Of a DNA stretch of 64,000 bases, positions 34,822 to 47,249 are shown piece after piece. The stretch is from Ischnura elegans. Its lineage: Eukaryota > Arthropoda > Insecta > Odonata > Coenagrionidae. A model generated the notes under the pieces. That model had not been told where the DNA came from. It made no database searches and worked only from the letters and a program-made list of their open reading frames with translations. The stretch is from positions 55,474,069-55,538,068 of the forward strand of contig NC_060254.1 of the NCBI RefSeq assembly GCF_921293095.1, written 5' to 3'. Each line of letters starts with the position of its first letter. Positions within the stretch are counted from its first letter, which is position 1. A program made the translations under genes and the position numbers.

Positions 34822-35160
34822 CAGGGGCGCAGCTAGGAACTAAGGGGGGGGGAGTTTAGGTGCAACTAATACCGATATGTGTGGGGGTATGGAATACCCA
34901 CCAGGATAAACGGTATGTGCGAGATTAGTAAATTGCGGAATTTCAAGGTAAATTGTTCAAAATGGCGAGTTTTACGGCTTTCTGAGGGATAATTTATTAA
35001 TCTTTACACTATTCTATTAGTAATATCAATCCAATTAAGTAAAATGGATTAAACTTAAAAATTTTCTGAGCTCTGGGGGGGGGGGGGTTATCCCCCAAAC
35101 CGCTATATCGCTGCGCTGCGCCACTGCAAGGAGGATAAGGAGGATATCGCTGCGCCACTG
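34822..35160. mobile_element. hAT-like MITE (CAGGGGCGCAG family), copy 2
   Basis: It starts CAGGGGCGCAGC and ends CTGCGCCACTG. The flanks 'caaggcat' (34814-34821) and 'caaggaat' (35161-35168) match at 7 of 8 bases. The right end is duplicated: a first CTGCGCCACTG ends at 35126 and a second at 35160, separated by 'gaggataaggaggata'. Confidence 0.85.
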
Positions 35161-35169
35161 CAAGGAATA

Positions 35170-37570
35170 ATTTCAGGTCGTTAAAATAATCTCTATCAAT
35201 CCGTTTTAAGTTCCCATTAAACAAAAAATATTAACATTTATTCTGCGTAGTGTTTTATTTTTTTATTTACTGACTTTTATAAGCCTATCGGAATTGGGAT
35301 TTTGACTACCTACATGTAATTATGCTGAATATCAAGTATTAAATATCGGGTAATGAAAGCAGGTTTTCAATTTTCTCTTGTCGTGTATATTGAATTATAA
35401 CTTTGGATAACGTTGATTGTTATCTATTTTTATTTTTCGAAAGCCTACATAAGTTTCTTGTGGATTTATTTTTTCTTTACGTAAATGGAATCTCTGCATT
35501 ATAACCTCCCTTTCTCGGCTGACAGATATACCGTGATAATATGAATTTTTTTAAATGTGAAATTCATCATTTTTTGATTAATTAACAACATAAAAGATCA
35601 AATTATTATATCCTGTGTTTTTTATGTTGGTAGGTAAAATCGCTTGGCTTCATCAAAGAAGAAAATAGATTCTTGTTACACGAGACATTTCTAACCTATT
35701 TTTCCAAGAGAATTTTTCCCAAAACCACTGGATTCTCGCTCGATGTGTGAGGGATGAATTTGAAGCGTGAATTTATGACGGACGCAAACTCCTCTTTTAT
35801 GAAGCTATATCCACGAGTTGTTTGTTTGAAGACGTTTGAGAATCCGCTGTGTTAAAGGCTGCCAAGGTCATAACTCCAGATTCCGAACGTATCCGATACG
35901 TTGAATTCTCTTTTTAGCTTAATGGAGGCCGAGGGGAATCTCTTCCGTCTTTCCTGTTGATGTGAGACATCTGGCTAAAATTATCTAGTTTCATCAAGTG
36001 TGGATAAATTAATTATATACTAATTTAATACTTATTATTTATCACATATTAAATTTAACAATTTTCAATATACTTGTACTTAATATTTATTGAGTAAGTA
36101 AAAGTAAATGATAAATAATTATCAAGCGTAAATGATCAATTTTTTATTAAATCATTTTTAAGAAAAATTATTATTAAAAATTGGTATACATTAGGCAAAC
36201 AAACTAATATAAATTGTGATAAAAGGCCATCAATTTTGTTATAAATCCTTATGCGATTAAAATTCTATGAAAGAAAACATCCACACATGAAGATGGTTTA
36301 TGTGCTATGCAGCAATATATTAACATATAAATGAATGATGAAAACAATAACGAACTTGCCATATTAGGCCATACATCGTGGAACAAATACTTTCCTAAGA
36401 AAAATCTAAAATAATGAAAAGCACAAATATACAACCATAATGCTCAAGGTACTCATTCTAATAAATCCGGTAGGTGTTTCTCATGTTCCTTGTTCGCTGT
36501 GGAGGAACTTCGTGCTAACCATGTGAGCTATAGTATGAACCAATACCCTTCGCGCTTAGATCTTTTAACCGTTTATTTAAGGGTATCAAACTCGTCAAAC
36601 TAAAGAGCCAGTATTTCGTAGAGGCGGCAAATGTTATTCCTCCATACCCCGCCTTATATGCCAGTATTTACTTACTCAGCCAAAAGAACTACGTACTTCT
36701 ACATAACAGCCAGATTAGTACCGAAGTGTAAAATCTCCAGTTAGCGGGTACCCAAAGACAATAGCTGGAAATGAGAGCTCCAAAGTACGTCCTTAAAGCT
36801 ATGGACTTAGAATATTTCTTACATTATCTGAGAAAAGCCCAACTTCGAATTTGCTCAGTTGATTCAGTCCATATTCTGCTTACATCAGACAACTCCGATT
36901 CCTTAGAGTGGTTGAGATCCGGCCGAAAGCCGATAAGGTGAGATGGCATTTAAGGCACGAACGTTCAAGAACTGCGTGATCCTTGGCTCCACTAATCTCA
37001 TTTTTAGAAAGTCACGCCGAAGATCTCCACGGTTGTGACGTCATCATTACCTCACCTAATACGCACTGGCTGAATTTTGCGAGAGACGGTGAAAAGAGAC
37101 CGGAATGGATTAGATTGAAGACCAACAATGAAAAAAGCACGTATAAATCATGTGTTTACTAATGAATTTCTTCTTACATAACCGTGAATACGGAATGTAC
37201 GCACTGGATAAATTTTTTTTATGATTTAAGTGACCTATCGTTGATATTCTGGTTATTTCTGTGGTAACATAAGGTCAAAAAGGAGATCACAGTAATGTTA
37301 TTTACACCAAAAAGTCAATCACACAGGTCGCCATAACGTACAAAAACATAAATGCAAGGAGAAGTAATGATTTAATGCTTGCAGATGAAAGAGAAGTACT
37401 TTGCGCGAGATGAAACACAAAATGTAAGACAGTCGTTAGATAAGAGAAAAAACACAAGCACAAAACGTTGGACACAGTGGTGGTGCGAGGATGAAATGAT
37501 GGGCGAAAACACATGGAAAAAATCTGGGAATAATTGGTTACATAAATCCCCCGCAGGAAACATTATTAAT
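35170..37570. other. 2.4-kb AT-rich stretch without recognised gene
   Basis: Very AT-rich around 35990-36250. No coding-like composition, RNA gene or bounded repeat is seen. Confidence 0.45.
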
Positions 37571-37575
37571 CAATC

Positions 37576-37770
37576 TCGGCAGCTTGGTCGTCTGAGCATC
37601 TTCCTGGAGGGCAGAAGGTCCATGGTTCAATTCTCGGTCGACGTGAAATTTGTTCCATCTATATTAGGCCATCATATCATCTCTGCACCACTGATCTGTC
37701 CAAACGCTTGTATTCATGTTCTCTCTCTTATGATTTGCATTGATCAGTTTCACGCTCCGAATAATTTTCC
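37576..37770 (+). mobile_element. tRNA-derived SINE, + strand
   Basis: The tRNA-like head has 'ggcagcttggtcgtctgagc' and a B-box-like 'ggttcaattctcgg', followed by a body with no coding signal. The 131-codon ORF at 37379-37774 runs through it and is not a gene. Confidence 0.6.
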
Positions 37771-37779
37771 ATGATAATC

Positions 37780-38605
37780 ACTAAATGTTGTCATTTTGCA
37801 AGGGAGATTGAATTGTGGATTTATTGCTTCTAAGAGATTCGGTAGCCGAAGATATCAAATTTTATTGTATCGAAAAATGGAGTGTTACAGGCGTGATGCT
37901 TTTTATGTTGTGTCGCCAAGGTTATGTTTAAATGGGAGGAGGGGATTGTTGAAAAGGGATGGAAGGCTACTACTCTTAAGGAAATTAATTCCGCTGAACT
38001 AAATGGAAGGAATGAATTTTGTTGAAAGACTATCACCCGTGATCGAAGTTAAACTTTATTTCTCCTTGTATTTGTATTTTTGTTTCTAATTACAGTAAGC
38101 AGATGTGGATGAGGTCAATTTTAGTGTGGCTTAGGGTATTTTCCGCTTCTCTGTAATAATTATATACCTCTCATTCTTCTTGGTTTTCTCCCTTCAGGAA
38201 GAATGTCGATATGGTTGGATGGTATGGTATTCGCGAGTGGGCAATTGTCTTCTGTACTAGTGTATGTGCGGATCCGATATGGATGTCCTTGTTGGAGGAG
38301 GGAGGTTGCCCCTCGGGAGGGCCTTGACCGCCAATCGCCATCTCATGAAGGGAATATATAAGAGGCGGAGTCGGCCTTGGACTTCGTCGTCTGCGTCGCC
38401 GAGCGATCTTTCTGTTGAACTTGCGCAAGGTCAAGTTGCGTGTCGTGCACGCAGTCCAGAAGGGGGGATGTAGGGAAATTATAGCCCCCCGTATCCCCAT
38501 CCCCCCAGAAAGTTTTCCCTTGAGGCGACTTCCCACAATGCATTGAGGTGACCACCAGCACAGGGGTACCTATCCTCTGACACTCCATTTTTTCAATATA
38601 ATAAC
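37780..38605. other. Stretch without recognised gene; GC-rich patch
   Basis: A GC-rich patch at about 38270-38520 contains 'ggaatatataagaggcggag', which resembles a TATA-box region of an LTR or promoter. No LTR boundaries or following exon could be established. Confidence 0.3.
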
Positions 38606-38610
38606 ATTTC

Positions 38611-39100
38611 ATATCGATACCTCCACTGCATAAACGCTCGACAATCGCCCACCGAATCAAATCCGCTCTATCTAGATCTAGATAGCCCTTATAGTACTAG
38701 ACTAGTGCTAGGAAAACGCCGCCGGTGTCCCAAGGGAACTACTAAGCGAAGAGGCGAGGAACTGTCATCGCGCTGCATGAGCCATTACTCCACATAAAAT
38801 TTTAAGTCTCCGCGGAACCATCAAGACTAAAAAAACTTAGCCGAGGGCTTCTTAGCAGTAGTAGCGCCAGGTTTTTCAGAGCTATCGGCGGAAAACTTAA
38901 TTCCTATTCTAATTACATACTCTCCCATTTAAGTAGTCCATGACAATATGGTAAAAAAACTAAACCTAAATACGAAATAGAATGAAAAGAGAGGAAAATC
39001 ACTGAAAATGGTACAACCAGCAGCTGATAAATGACCATTGATGAGCGGATTTGATTCGGTGGGCGATTGTTGAGCGTTTATGCAGTGGAGGTACCGATAT
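38611..39100. mobile_element. Element with 58-bp inverted terminal repeats
   Basis: Arms 38611-38668 and 39043-39100 are reverse complements at 56 of 58 positions. They contain 'ctccactgcataaacgctc' and 'caatcgcccaccgaatcaaa'. The 374-bp interior has no ORF of note. Outer boundaries and target duplications were not resolved, so the superfamily is open. Confidence 0.85.
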
Positions 39101-39104
39101 CGTG

Positions 39105-41995
39105 TGCTACCGAATCAGCGGAGCAATAAATCCACAATTTTAATCTTCTTTGCAAGAGGAGAACATTTAATGAGTAACACACGGAGAGATTCAGAGCGTT
39201 AAACTGAGGAATGAAATTCACAGGGAGTACTTTTCGTCAATCGCTCTACGCTGAAGGCACCTCTTTTAGAGTTTCTTCCATTTTCCATTCCTTTAATTAA
39301 TCTATCAATTTTCTTGGCAAGTTGAATGAAATAAGAAATGAAATACAGATAATTTATGGTACAGTGACGTACAAATACGATACTTACCCACTCGATGGGT
39401 ATACAAAAAATAACGGATGATAGAGCAAAATGGCAATTGAGAGCTCGCCGCCATCAATTAAGGGAACACACTTCATCACCAATGTGTCGGCCATTTTGTA
39501 AAATTACGTCACCGCTAGTGGTGATTTTAGCCGCCAAATATCATCCTTGTCTTGTTGGCGAAGACAGACCAAGGTGCACGATTTGCCAAACTGCCGGACC
39601 TCCGGGCCAGGAGAATGTGTGCACAGTCCTATCGGTGAAAATTAATGATGACTATAGATTCCGACATCATGCGAACGAAATCAAATCATTTTACAATATA
39701 TGGTTTTTTGATGCATGCCGATTGAAAATAATTTACCGGCGTAGGGAATCCGCATCCCCCCTCGTCCCCCTAAGTAAATTTCTGGTAACGTGCCTGACGT
39801 AGGCGCGAGGATTCCGGCTAGGACAAGGAAGGCATAGATAACTTAGGTACTTTACAGATGGGGATCTTCCATGTTGACAATTGGGGCTGAACCAAGTAGG
39901 TTGTAAATATCTGAAGGCGCTGTTTCAGAGTTTTTAGCGTGGTCAAAGTTCCGCCATCTTGGTTTGACAATTTTTGGACTTAGTCCCCGACTGATATTTT
40001 AAGGTGGCTAAGTTCTGTTCTGAAAATGCATTAAATTGAGTGAAAAGTGCTACCATAATCTTCAGTATTTCGCCGGCAATTGTCATCCGATATCATTTAC
40101 GATACTTCTATTAATGTATAAACTCTGTGTCTGTTAGCCACTTTACTGGTGGGAATATCCTTGAAAATATACCATTGTTCTGTAATTGCTAGATTTCCGT
40201 TGGCAATAATAAAATTAAATACCCGTATAAGTACAGTTAAATGACTAGTTTACCTTTTATGTTCACCTTAGCTGGTTGCAGAACGTAACCGTGGTGATTA
40301 ATAATAATTTTTCCTTGGGAAAATATGTTTGAGTCATAACTTCGCGAAGCCTAGCGATGAAGTAAGAAAATAAGGCTTACATTGTCCGTTCCATAAGTTA
40401 TTTTAATGTATTAACGAGTTATGACCAAAACTTTTTACGGAATAGCATGGACCTTTATGGGATTGTCAATGCTTTGGTCAAAGTGGGCGTGGCTTGTCCT
40501 ACCCAAGCACCCCCATTCCGGCCACACTTAGCTCCACGTTCGAAACCAGTGGTGCCCCCTCCAGAAATTTACATCCTCCTTGGACTAAACAGTGCCAGCT
40601 AGCGTTCGTACGGGTTGCTAAATTACTAATTGTAAGTAACACGCGGGTCCGGGAGTTCAATGAGGTGTTTCTTTTTCTTTAAGGTTCTTCGTTCCTTTCC
40701 TACTTCATCTCCATTTCATCTCAGTACAAACCTTCTACCAAACTGATATTGCTGCAAATCGTGCATTTCACTGAGATTTTGCATACTCTCACCACAGAGG
40801 CGAAACACTGCTTGCAATTTGATAACAGATCAAATACTAGTTATTGAACACAAGTTTCCTTTGTCTAATCAGACTGCTAGCCGGCATACGTTGATATTTT
40901 TCTGATTAATAGGCATTGGTTACATTCAACCGACACCTAAATTTTCCGCTGAACTTTCTTTGATTGCTCACCGGCCAGTCAACATGTTACGATTTTTTAT
41001 ATCATGGGCTAAGGACCAGTAAATTTAGAGGGTGACTGATCAGTGTGATCGGTCACTCAACGCTAACACGGTCTAAACTGGAGAGAGACATCAAGTATGA
41101 GGTGAACACGATTATTGTATCAGAATCGTGACTGCGTGAGGAGAATCGATGTATCGTCTTCCTCGGTGACTTATCGTAAGCAGCAGTGCCCGTATTAATT
41201 ACCGTCTATTTGGTAATTCATGAATACTTTTCAGTGATTTATTTTTGCCAGTGGAGAGATTTAGAAACGTTAATACCTTCCCTATACCTTGAGTACGTAA
41301 CAGCCTATTACACAAAATAATTCGAGAAAGCGCAATAAAATATTTGCATACATACGTTTATAGATATTACGATACTCACACGTGCAGTAGACGCTATACA
41401 TCCGAATCGTAAGAAGTTTCTCTCGCGGCCATCCTCTTTTAGAGCTGGTGAGTAAAATTTCGCATTAAGCTCATAGACAGACGAGCCCTGCAGATTTTGA
41501 CGTGTTTCAAGAGGAAGAGTCTGGCAACTCGAATCAGCCCGATTTGCCGCGGCCGACCTTATCCGCGCACTGCGTTCATTGAAATACGGCCGTAATTACG
41601 TCATGGTCGTCATGGAGTTCTCTCTGCCTCTGCGTATTCCACTAGTTCCTGTTTTTTTTCTTGCTAGCACGATTTTTTTACCAATCCAAGTGGATTTATA
41701 GCCCTACTAATGGCTGGGAGATGAATTTAGCACCTCATTCGTAATTATCCTTGTGCTTGAGAAACACTTTGAGTCGATAATTTCCACCGCCTCCGAAGAT
41801 GAGTGGGAACAAGCCTTCTGAGCCTTAGTAGCTACATACGATATGAGTAGACAGGCAAAAGACACAAAAGCACCTGCTTGAGCGCGTTCCGAAATTTACT
41901 GCCGATGTCTACTGATTAGAGCTGTGTCGTTCATGAATGAATCGTTTAAAATTGAATTGATCGCTTTAACTGAATGAATTGAATCTACGTTTTCC
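39105..41995. other. 2.9-kb stretch without recognised gene
   Basis: The 135-codon ORF at 39395-39802 has a C-x2-C pair (RCTICQ) but no wider family pattern and no splice signals that I trust. Nothing else is supported. Confidence 0.4.
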
Positions 41996-41999
41996 ACAC

Positions 42000-42046
42000 A
42001 GAATAGGGACCTACGGAAATTCGGTAATTCCGTATGTCCCTATTCT
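42000..42046. repeat. Hairpin with 19-bp arms
   Basis: The arm 'agaatagggacctacggaa' (42000-42018) pairs with 42028-42046 at 18 of 19 positions, across a 9-base loop. Confidence 0.9.
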
Positions 42047-42775
42047 ATTTTCCACTTGAATCGTACAAAATTAACGATTTAATGGAAGATTCAAATCCGC
42101 CGTATCCACATTGTTCAAAAGGAACGATTTATGTGGAAGATTCATATCTCCGAAATCCAAATCGTTCAAAATGAACACTGAAAAGGAAAACAAGAACCGA
42201 AAAATCCAAACCAGAAAAGGGAAAAAGAGAATACATGCATTTTGGGCGACCTGGGGAGTCCATCGATTAATTACATTGATGGTACATCTTTTACTATCCC
42301 TGATAGTCTTAGGAAAGAACGGCATCTTAAATCTCTCTGTTCTACGGTCTATTTCTTTGATATTCCCCTCGTGATCTCTTCAACCGTCGGTGGAGCGTTG
42401 ATGGTAATAGCTCTTAGTCTGATTTTAATTAAACCGTGAACACCGCAGAGTTTCCGCTTCACACAAATTGAGCGAAATTCTTGGACGCTTTGTGAGTGTT
42501 CTGTGCACATGCACTGGACCGCGTCGAGTTGAGACGTCTCCGATAGTGCCTTGGTGACCGTGACTGTGGGTGGGAAGTTGGGATGGGGAGAGAGGAAGGG
42601 GGGAGGGCCTTGTAAGATTATGTAGGAGGGGGGGGAAGTAGGGGAAATGACGAAGGAGAGAAATTCGTAAAAATCTATCTTCAACGACGTTTCGCAACAG
42701 CACAAATGCCACCTTTCCGATCGTATTATTTTATGAAAAATTACTCCCTACGAGTCCCTACTTGTCTCCTTTCAG

Positions 42776-42895
42776 ATGAAGACCGAAACGGTCGAAGAAT
42801 CGAAACCTTACGTGAGAATGTTCTTTTATTTGTGTTTAAGTTATTTGTTGGATCTCTTGGCATTTACTTTTATATTTATATCACACTTTGCGTAA
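42776..42895 (+). CDS. Candidate small membrane-segment exon or ORF (weak)
   Basis: An ATG follows directly after a good acceptor ('ctcctttcag'). It opens 39 codons starting MKTETVEESKPYVRMFFYL and then a hydrophobic stretch to residue ~38, enough for one membrane span. A strong donor GC|GTAAGT lies at 42891/42892, just before the in-frame TAA. A commissureless-type protein needs a membrane segment upstream of its LPSY region, which is why this is noted. Against it, the donor leaves phase 2 whereas the LPSY exon needs phase 1, so the two cannot join directly. The hydrophobic run could simply reflect T-rich DNA. Confidence 0.2.
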   Translation: MKTETVEESKPYVRMFFYLCLSYLLDLLAFTFIFISHFA

Positions 42896-43790
42896 GTAAA
42901 TAATGTATATTTCAAAAAACACAGATAGCTGCGATAAATGAATTGACACTATGTATTTTAGTATTTTTTATAATTTGATACACCAAATTAAATGCAACAA
43001 CGTGAATAAGCAACCAAAAAACAAATAACTCCATGAAAATAAGGTCAATTTCCTCGAAACGACATTCGATTTCATCAAAAATGTCGTGTTTGCAGTTTGA
43101 ATCTTGTGAAACCAATTGAACGTAGATACGCTATCGAGGCAAAATATTGGACTTAGGACCAATATTTTTATGAAGTATTTCATCGGTAGATGGGCACCCA
43201 TTAGACGCCTGCATGTTAAAAGTCATTGAATAAGTTCGATTTCGTGTTTGTGAATGCTTAAATGCGATAATATCCTCTCCGAATTTACGCAAGATTTTCA
43301 GCAAAGCATAGTTATGCACTACACTAATGTATCTCACATTTAGTGAATAAAGATATCAATATAGTTATTATTTAGTAATTATGGTTTATTTTTATTTCTT
43401 ACCTTTTTGTAAATTCTGGGATATGCTATCATTGTAAAAATTGTTTTGAAAAAGGAAAGACATAATTTGATAATATATACCTTAATTTTAATAATATTAT
43501 TATAATTCTTGAAATAGGGTGGACAGAATTTGATATCATATGCGCGAATGTTTTATATTATTATATATTTTTAAACTTCTTGGTAGCACTTTTTAACATT
43601 GATTGTTATTTTGTTCTAAATAATAGCCACAAGGATTACAAAGTAACTGTCTGAACGATGACGAGGAATTAATATACTTTTTCATTTATCATCTCTCAAG
43701 AAGAATAAAAATTTGCTTATATTACGAGGATGTCAATCAATTTATTGCGGGGAGTGACTAATTCGCAAATCTTTCTTCTTTCTGCTTCAG

Positions 43791-44071
43791 TATTCGGTCC
43801 GCCACCCACGGAGGCCTCGACTCGCAGGGAGTCCAACGGCAGCCACACCAGCGGACGTTCCGAAGTCGAATCCCTTCCCAGCTACACGGTCGTCTCCGGA
43901 CTCCCAAGCTACGAGGAGGCTCTGGAGCAGCTCAAGATGGCGACGGGCGAAAAGGCGCAACTGGCGGCCGAGGAGCTCCCCCCACCCCCACTCGTAGCTT
44001 TTGCCGATCAACCCCCACCCCAATTCTCAACACTGTACAAAGTGGAGGACGACATGATAGCCAACAGGTAG
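43791..44071 (+). CDS. Terminal exon of a commissureless-like LPSY protein
   Basis: An acceptor 'tttctgcttcag' precedes a phase-1 exon that encodes 92 complete codons and a TAG at 44069-44071. The exon is GC-rich against AT-rich flanks. The peptide begins FGPPPTEASTRRESNG. It carries two LPSY motifs at exon residues 29-32 and 38-41 in the run LPSYTVVSGLPSYEEAL, then proline-rich segments (ELPPPPL, DQPPPQF). In commissureless, a single-span protein that diverts Robo receptors from the surface of commissural axons, an LPSY-type motif binds WW domains and directs endosomal sorting; the paired PY motifs with G-LPSY-EAL match that family. The membrane-spanning exon was not identified. CAACAG|GTAG overlaps the stop and could serve as a donor, so a further exon is possible. 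A generic Nedd4-binding adaptor is the main alternative. Confidence 0.6.
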
Positions 44072-44345
44072 CCGGCTGCCTTATCCCATCAGCATTTCCT
44101 AGAGGAAGAAGCCTTTCCTCTTATCAAGTCTGGTCCGTGGGCAAAGCGGGAGTGAGGAGGTTCCAGGCATCGCCATCGAAACGTCTTCGCCGAAACGTCG
44201 TCATCGAAGCGCCGGTACCGGAACGTCTTTGCAGAAGCGTTTTGGCCGAACCGCCATCGACCTCTGGAGCCGATATCTCCTTCTAGTCTGCATTACACGG
44301 ACTTCTGCAACGATCTCAGGCACAGAGAAGCTATTTTGAAAAACT
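44072..44345 (+). other. Probable 3' UTR of the LPSY gene
   Basis: GC content stays high for about 230 bp after the stop. It includes loosely repeated 'cgaaacgtc', 'gaacgtctt' and 'gccgaa' words between 44175 and 44265. No canonical AATAAA was found nearby, so the end is uncertain. Confidence 0.35.
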
Positions 44346-44349
44346 TTTA

Positions 44350-46195
44350 TTAACATGCGCTCCCTCTGTCTTCTGAGAGAATAGGGAAAAAATGAACTGA
44401 CTGGCAGGGAAAACTAGACTAATGGCGTTTTTAATTTATTTACCGCTACAATTGCGTGACGTGTGCGTTTCCCAGGCGACGATATTGTTTTGTTTGCGTC
44501 ATTTGTTTGTGTTGACTCTCTCTTCTCCATGCTCTCTTCCTCTTGAGTGATTCCCTTGGTCTGCAGGTGTAAAGTGGAACAGGAGGAACTAGCGAAGGAC
44601 GAGCCGACTCACGTAATGACATTCGGCCGCTTTTTCCAATCGCTTGCTTCCGTCTTCCCTTCCTCGCTTGAGTGTGAGAAGAGGAGAGGAGAAGGAAGGT
44701 GATATTTATTATACATCGCCGAGCGTGTGTGACCATGATATTTTCGGAAATGATCCATGAGAGAGGAGAAAGAGAAAGAACTGTGAAAGGAATTGGTTGT
44801 GATTGGCCAGGGTGATTTTTTTGTAACCTTAAATATTGTGAAATCACAACTTTGTCCTCCTGAAAACTAGATATTATACCCTTTTTGTTGATCGTGCCAC
44901 GGCATAATATTCTCAGTGACATGGCTAGCTTTTTGAAGGCCAAAAGTTAGATTAAAAAAATTAAATATATGAATTTTAAACCTCCTCCTCGAGTCAAAAA
45001 TGTCTACTGACTTACCTCGTTGAAATTATACTACTTATCCCAATCGTGCGACGATATTGTATTCTCACTGACGTTTGCCTGCTTTTTAGGCCGTTGGATA
45101 GATAAATGAAGTTCCATACATGAATTTCTTTCGATTCTAAAATTTCTACTGACGTGCCACGTAAAACAACCTGTATCTAGCGAACGAACATTCGGTTCAG
45201 TTTCAACATTTGATCCGTGAAAAGTCACGTTATCGATGTTCTAATCCTCGAAATTAATAATTTGTTTCTCCCCAACTCCTAACCCCCAAGACTGGACCAG
45301 AATTAGAAGCGGTGACTCCACCGAGTCCACTTTTAAAACAATTCTCTGCAGTGAGCCACTTTACTGCTTCCATCGCTTCATTATATAACTATTTTTTACT
45401 GAAGAAGCGAATTTCTTCCTCCAAAAAGCAACTTCACATGCATAATCAATCCTCATCCTCGGCAACAAAATTTCAGTTCAATTTCTAGAAAGAACGCTCC
45501 TATGAGTTTGATAGCGAAATTGATTATTTTTTATGTTTTTTGCTTTTTCATCAGTATTAAATTTACGCCGTTTTGCCCTTCCATCGTTCACTGTTTTTTT
45601 ATACCTCTGGTCTTTACTGCGAATTGAACAATATGTAAGAAAATATTTACTATCTCAAGAATCGAATAAAATTTAAAGATTGTCCGATAGCCGCAAACAC
45701 TAGAATTTCAAGACTCATTACCTACCAGGAATGCCCAAACTTGTCCTTTTGATACCTCCGTTTTTAGTTTTTCTGGTAAACGCATTGGCAAACATTTGCT
45801 AACCCGTTCTCTTTTGTTTTGAGGTTGAATTTGGCATTTTATTGGGAAGTTCTGTTAAAATTATTCAGTGTTAGTATATTAGAGCCATGAACTTGTTTAT
45901 GCTTTCCGAGATTCTTTACGGGAATAAGAATTTTTATTTTTTTTAAACTTGTTATTGCACAGAAACGCAATTTTATTAACTGAATGGTGTTAAATGACTT
46001 TAATTTTTGCTTAATTACTGAAAGAAGCAGGTATGCTTCGAAGGAATGTGTTCATTTTCGACATTTAATGGGGATTTGCATTAGACTTTGCATCCCCCCA
46101 AATAAATATCTGGCTACGCGCCTTCTCACGGGGAAGCTATTTTCAAGGGGAAGGTGAAAGTTAAGGGCTGTGAATCGAATCGGTCGCTAAGATTG
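44350..46195. other. Stretch without recognised gene
   Basis: The 165-codon minus ORF at 44446-44943 has no motif. A fragment near 46110 ('ctggctacgcgcc') recalls a MITE end, but the partner end is missing. Confidence 0.35.
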
Positions 46196-46199
46196 AAAA

Positions 46200-46510
46200 A
46201 CATTGGTGAGAGGAATATCGCGTATCCATTTCCTGAAAGGCGTGAATTACAGCGAGAGAGAAGTGAACTTGTCGTTCGAGAGCAATATCGCCGCCGATGT
46301 GTTTAGTGGGTCAAGGCGTCTTCGAGGCGGGCTGGTTCACGTCTGTCTCCTCCGCCGAGGAGCAGGTATGTTGGAGAGCAGACTCGGGTATCTCTCGTGC
46401 CCCGGAGCAGCGCGTGTCGGAGGAGGCAAGGTGCGCCGACCGTGCGAGAAAAAGAGAGGGGTACCGCAAGGTCGCCGTCTCCGCCCACCTTAGTGTGAGA
46501 GTGTGATCTC
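46200..46510. other. CpG-rich island-like segment
   Basis: The segment is much richer in G, C and CpG than its flanks and is open in several frames on both strands. 'gaggagcag|gtatgt' near 46370 resembles a donor. It could be a promoter or 5' exon, but no domain is recognised and the strand is unclear. A short GT-rich run follows at 46540-46570. Confidence 0.3.
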
Positions 46511-46514
46511 TTGG

Positions 46515-47240
46515 GAGACTGAGATGGGATATGTTAGTGATTTTTTGTGTGAGTGTGTGTGCATGTGTGCAAACATTGTTTATATTACCTTTTTTACGAT
46601 AAATTTGTAAAAGATGACGTCGCGTTAATGCTGAAATAAAATATTTTTCCCATATAGCTGTCCACGTGTTTTCTTGGAGACTTTCCGTACTCATTCCTGT
46701 AGACTTCTCCGGAAGTCAATGAAGCACAATCGCTTTAAGTTTATTCATGTTACTGGTGGTAATGCCCACGCTGGACAATCCTGTGGGATGGCTGTTGGAG
46801 TGTTGCTGGTAGAATTTCATCCACACCTGTGTAACTGGTGGTATGCCTGACGGGAAATCGGGAGTTCCGTATGCGAACACCTTTCGGATATCCACTGCGT
46901 GAGATCTTTTGGTTGACAGCCAAAGCCTCCCTGTTGATATTCGCCAAAAAATCCCACGCGCTAGATGGAGAATCAAGCACTTGGAAACCTGAGAAGCAAT
47001 ATTCTTCCATTGGTGTTCATTTCACTTGTGGAGAATCATCTGAATAACATAACGTAAAGGGCTACTTTTAGCATACTTAGTTAAATTCTGAAATAAAACG
47101 AACATGTTCTGCCTTCCTTGAGGATACCTTCGATGGTGTTTTAGGTACGGAGAAAACGGTAGCACACCATATTACATTCAAGACCATGTGATCATTTTCC
47201 CACTCCCATTTCTTATCGTTAATGTTTCAATAATTGCAGC
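46515..47240. other. Stretch without recognised gene
   Basis: The overlapping ORFs at 46716-47047 lie on opposite strands with no motif. No gene is called. Confidence 0.35.
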
Positions 47241-47249
47241 TCTCAACCC

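Noticed and set aside
37379..37774. 131-codon ORF
   Set aside because: Its second half is a tRNA-derived SINE.
38290..38520. TATA-like 'aatatataagaggcgg' as a solo LTR or promoter
   Set aside because: No TG...CA boundaries, target duplication, primer-binding site or following exon could be shown.
39395..39802. 135-codon ORF with a RCTICQ pair as a possible zinc-binding protein
   Set aside because: Only one C-x2-C pair, no partner cysteines or histidines in a known spacing, and no conserved neighbours.
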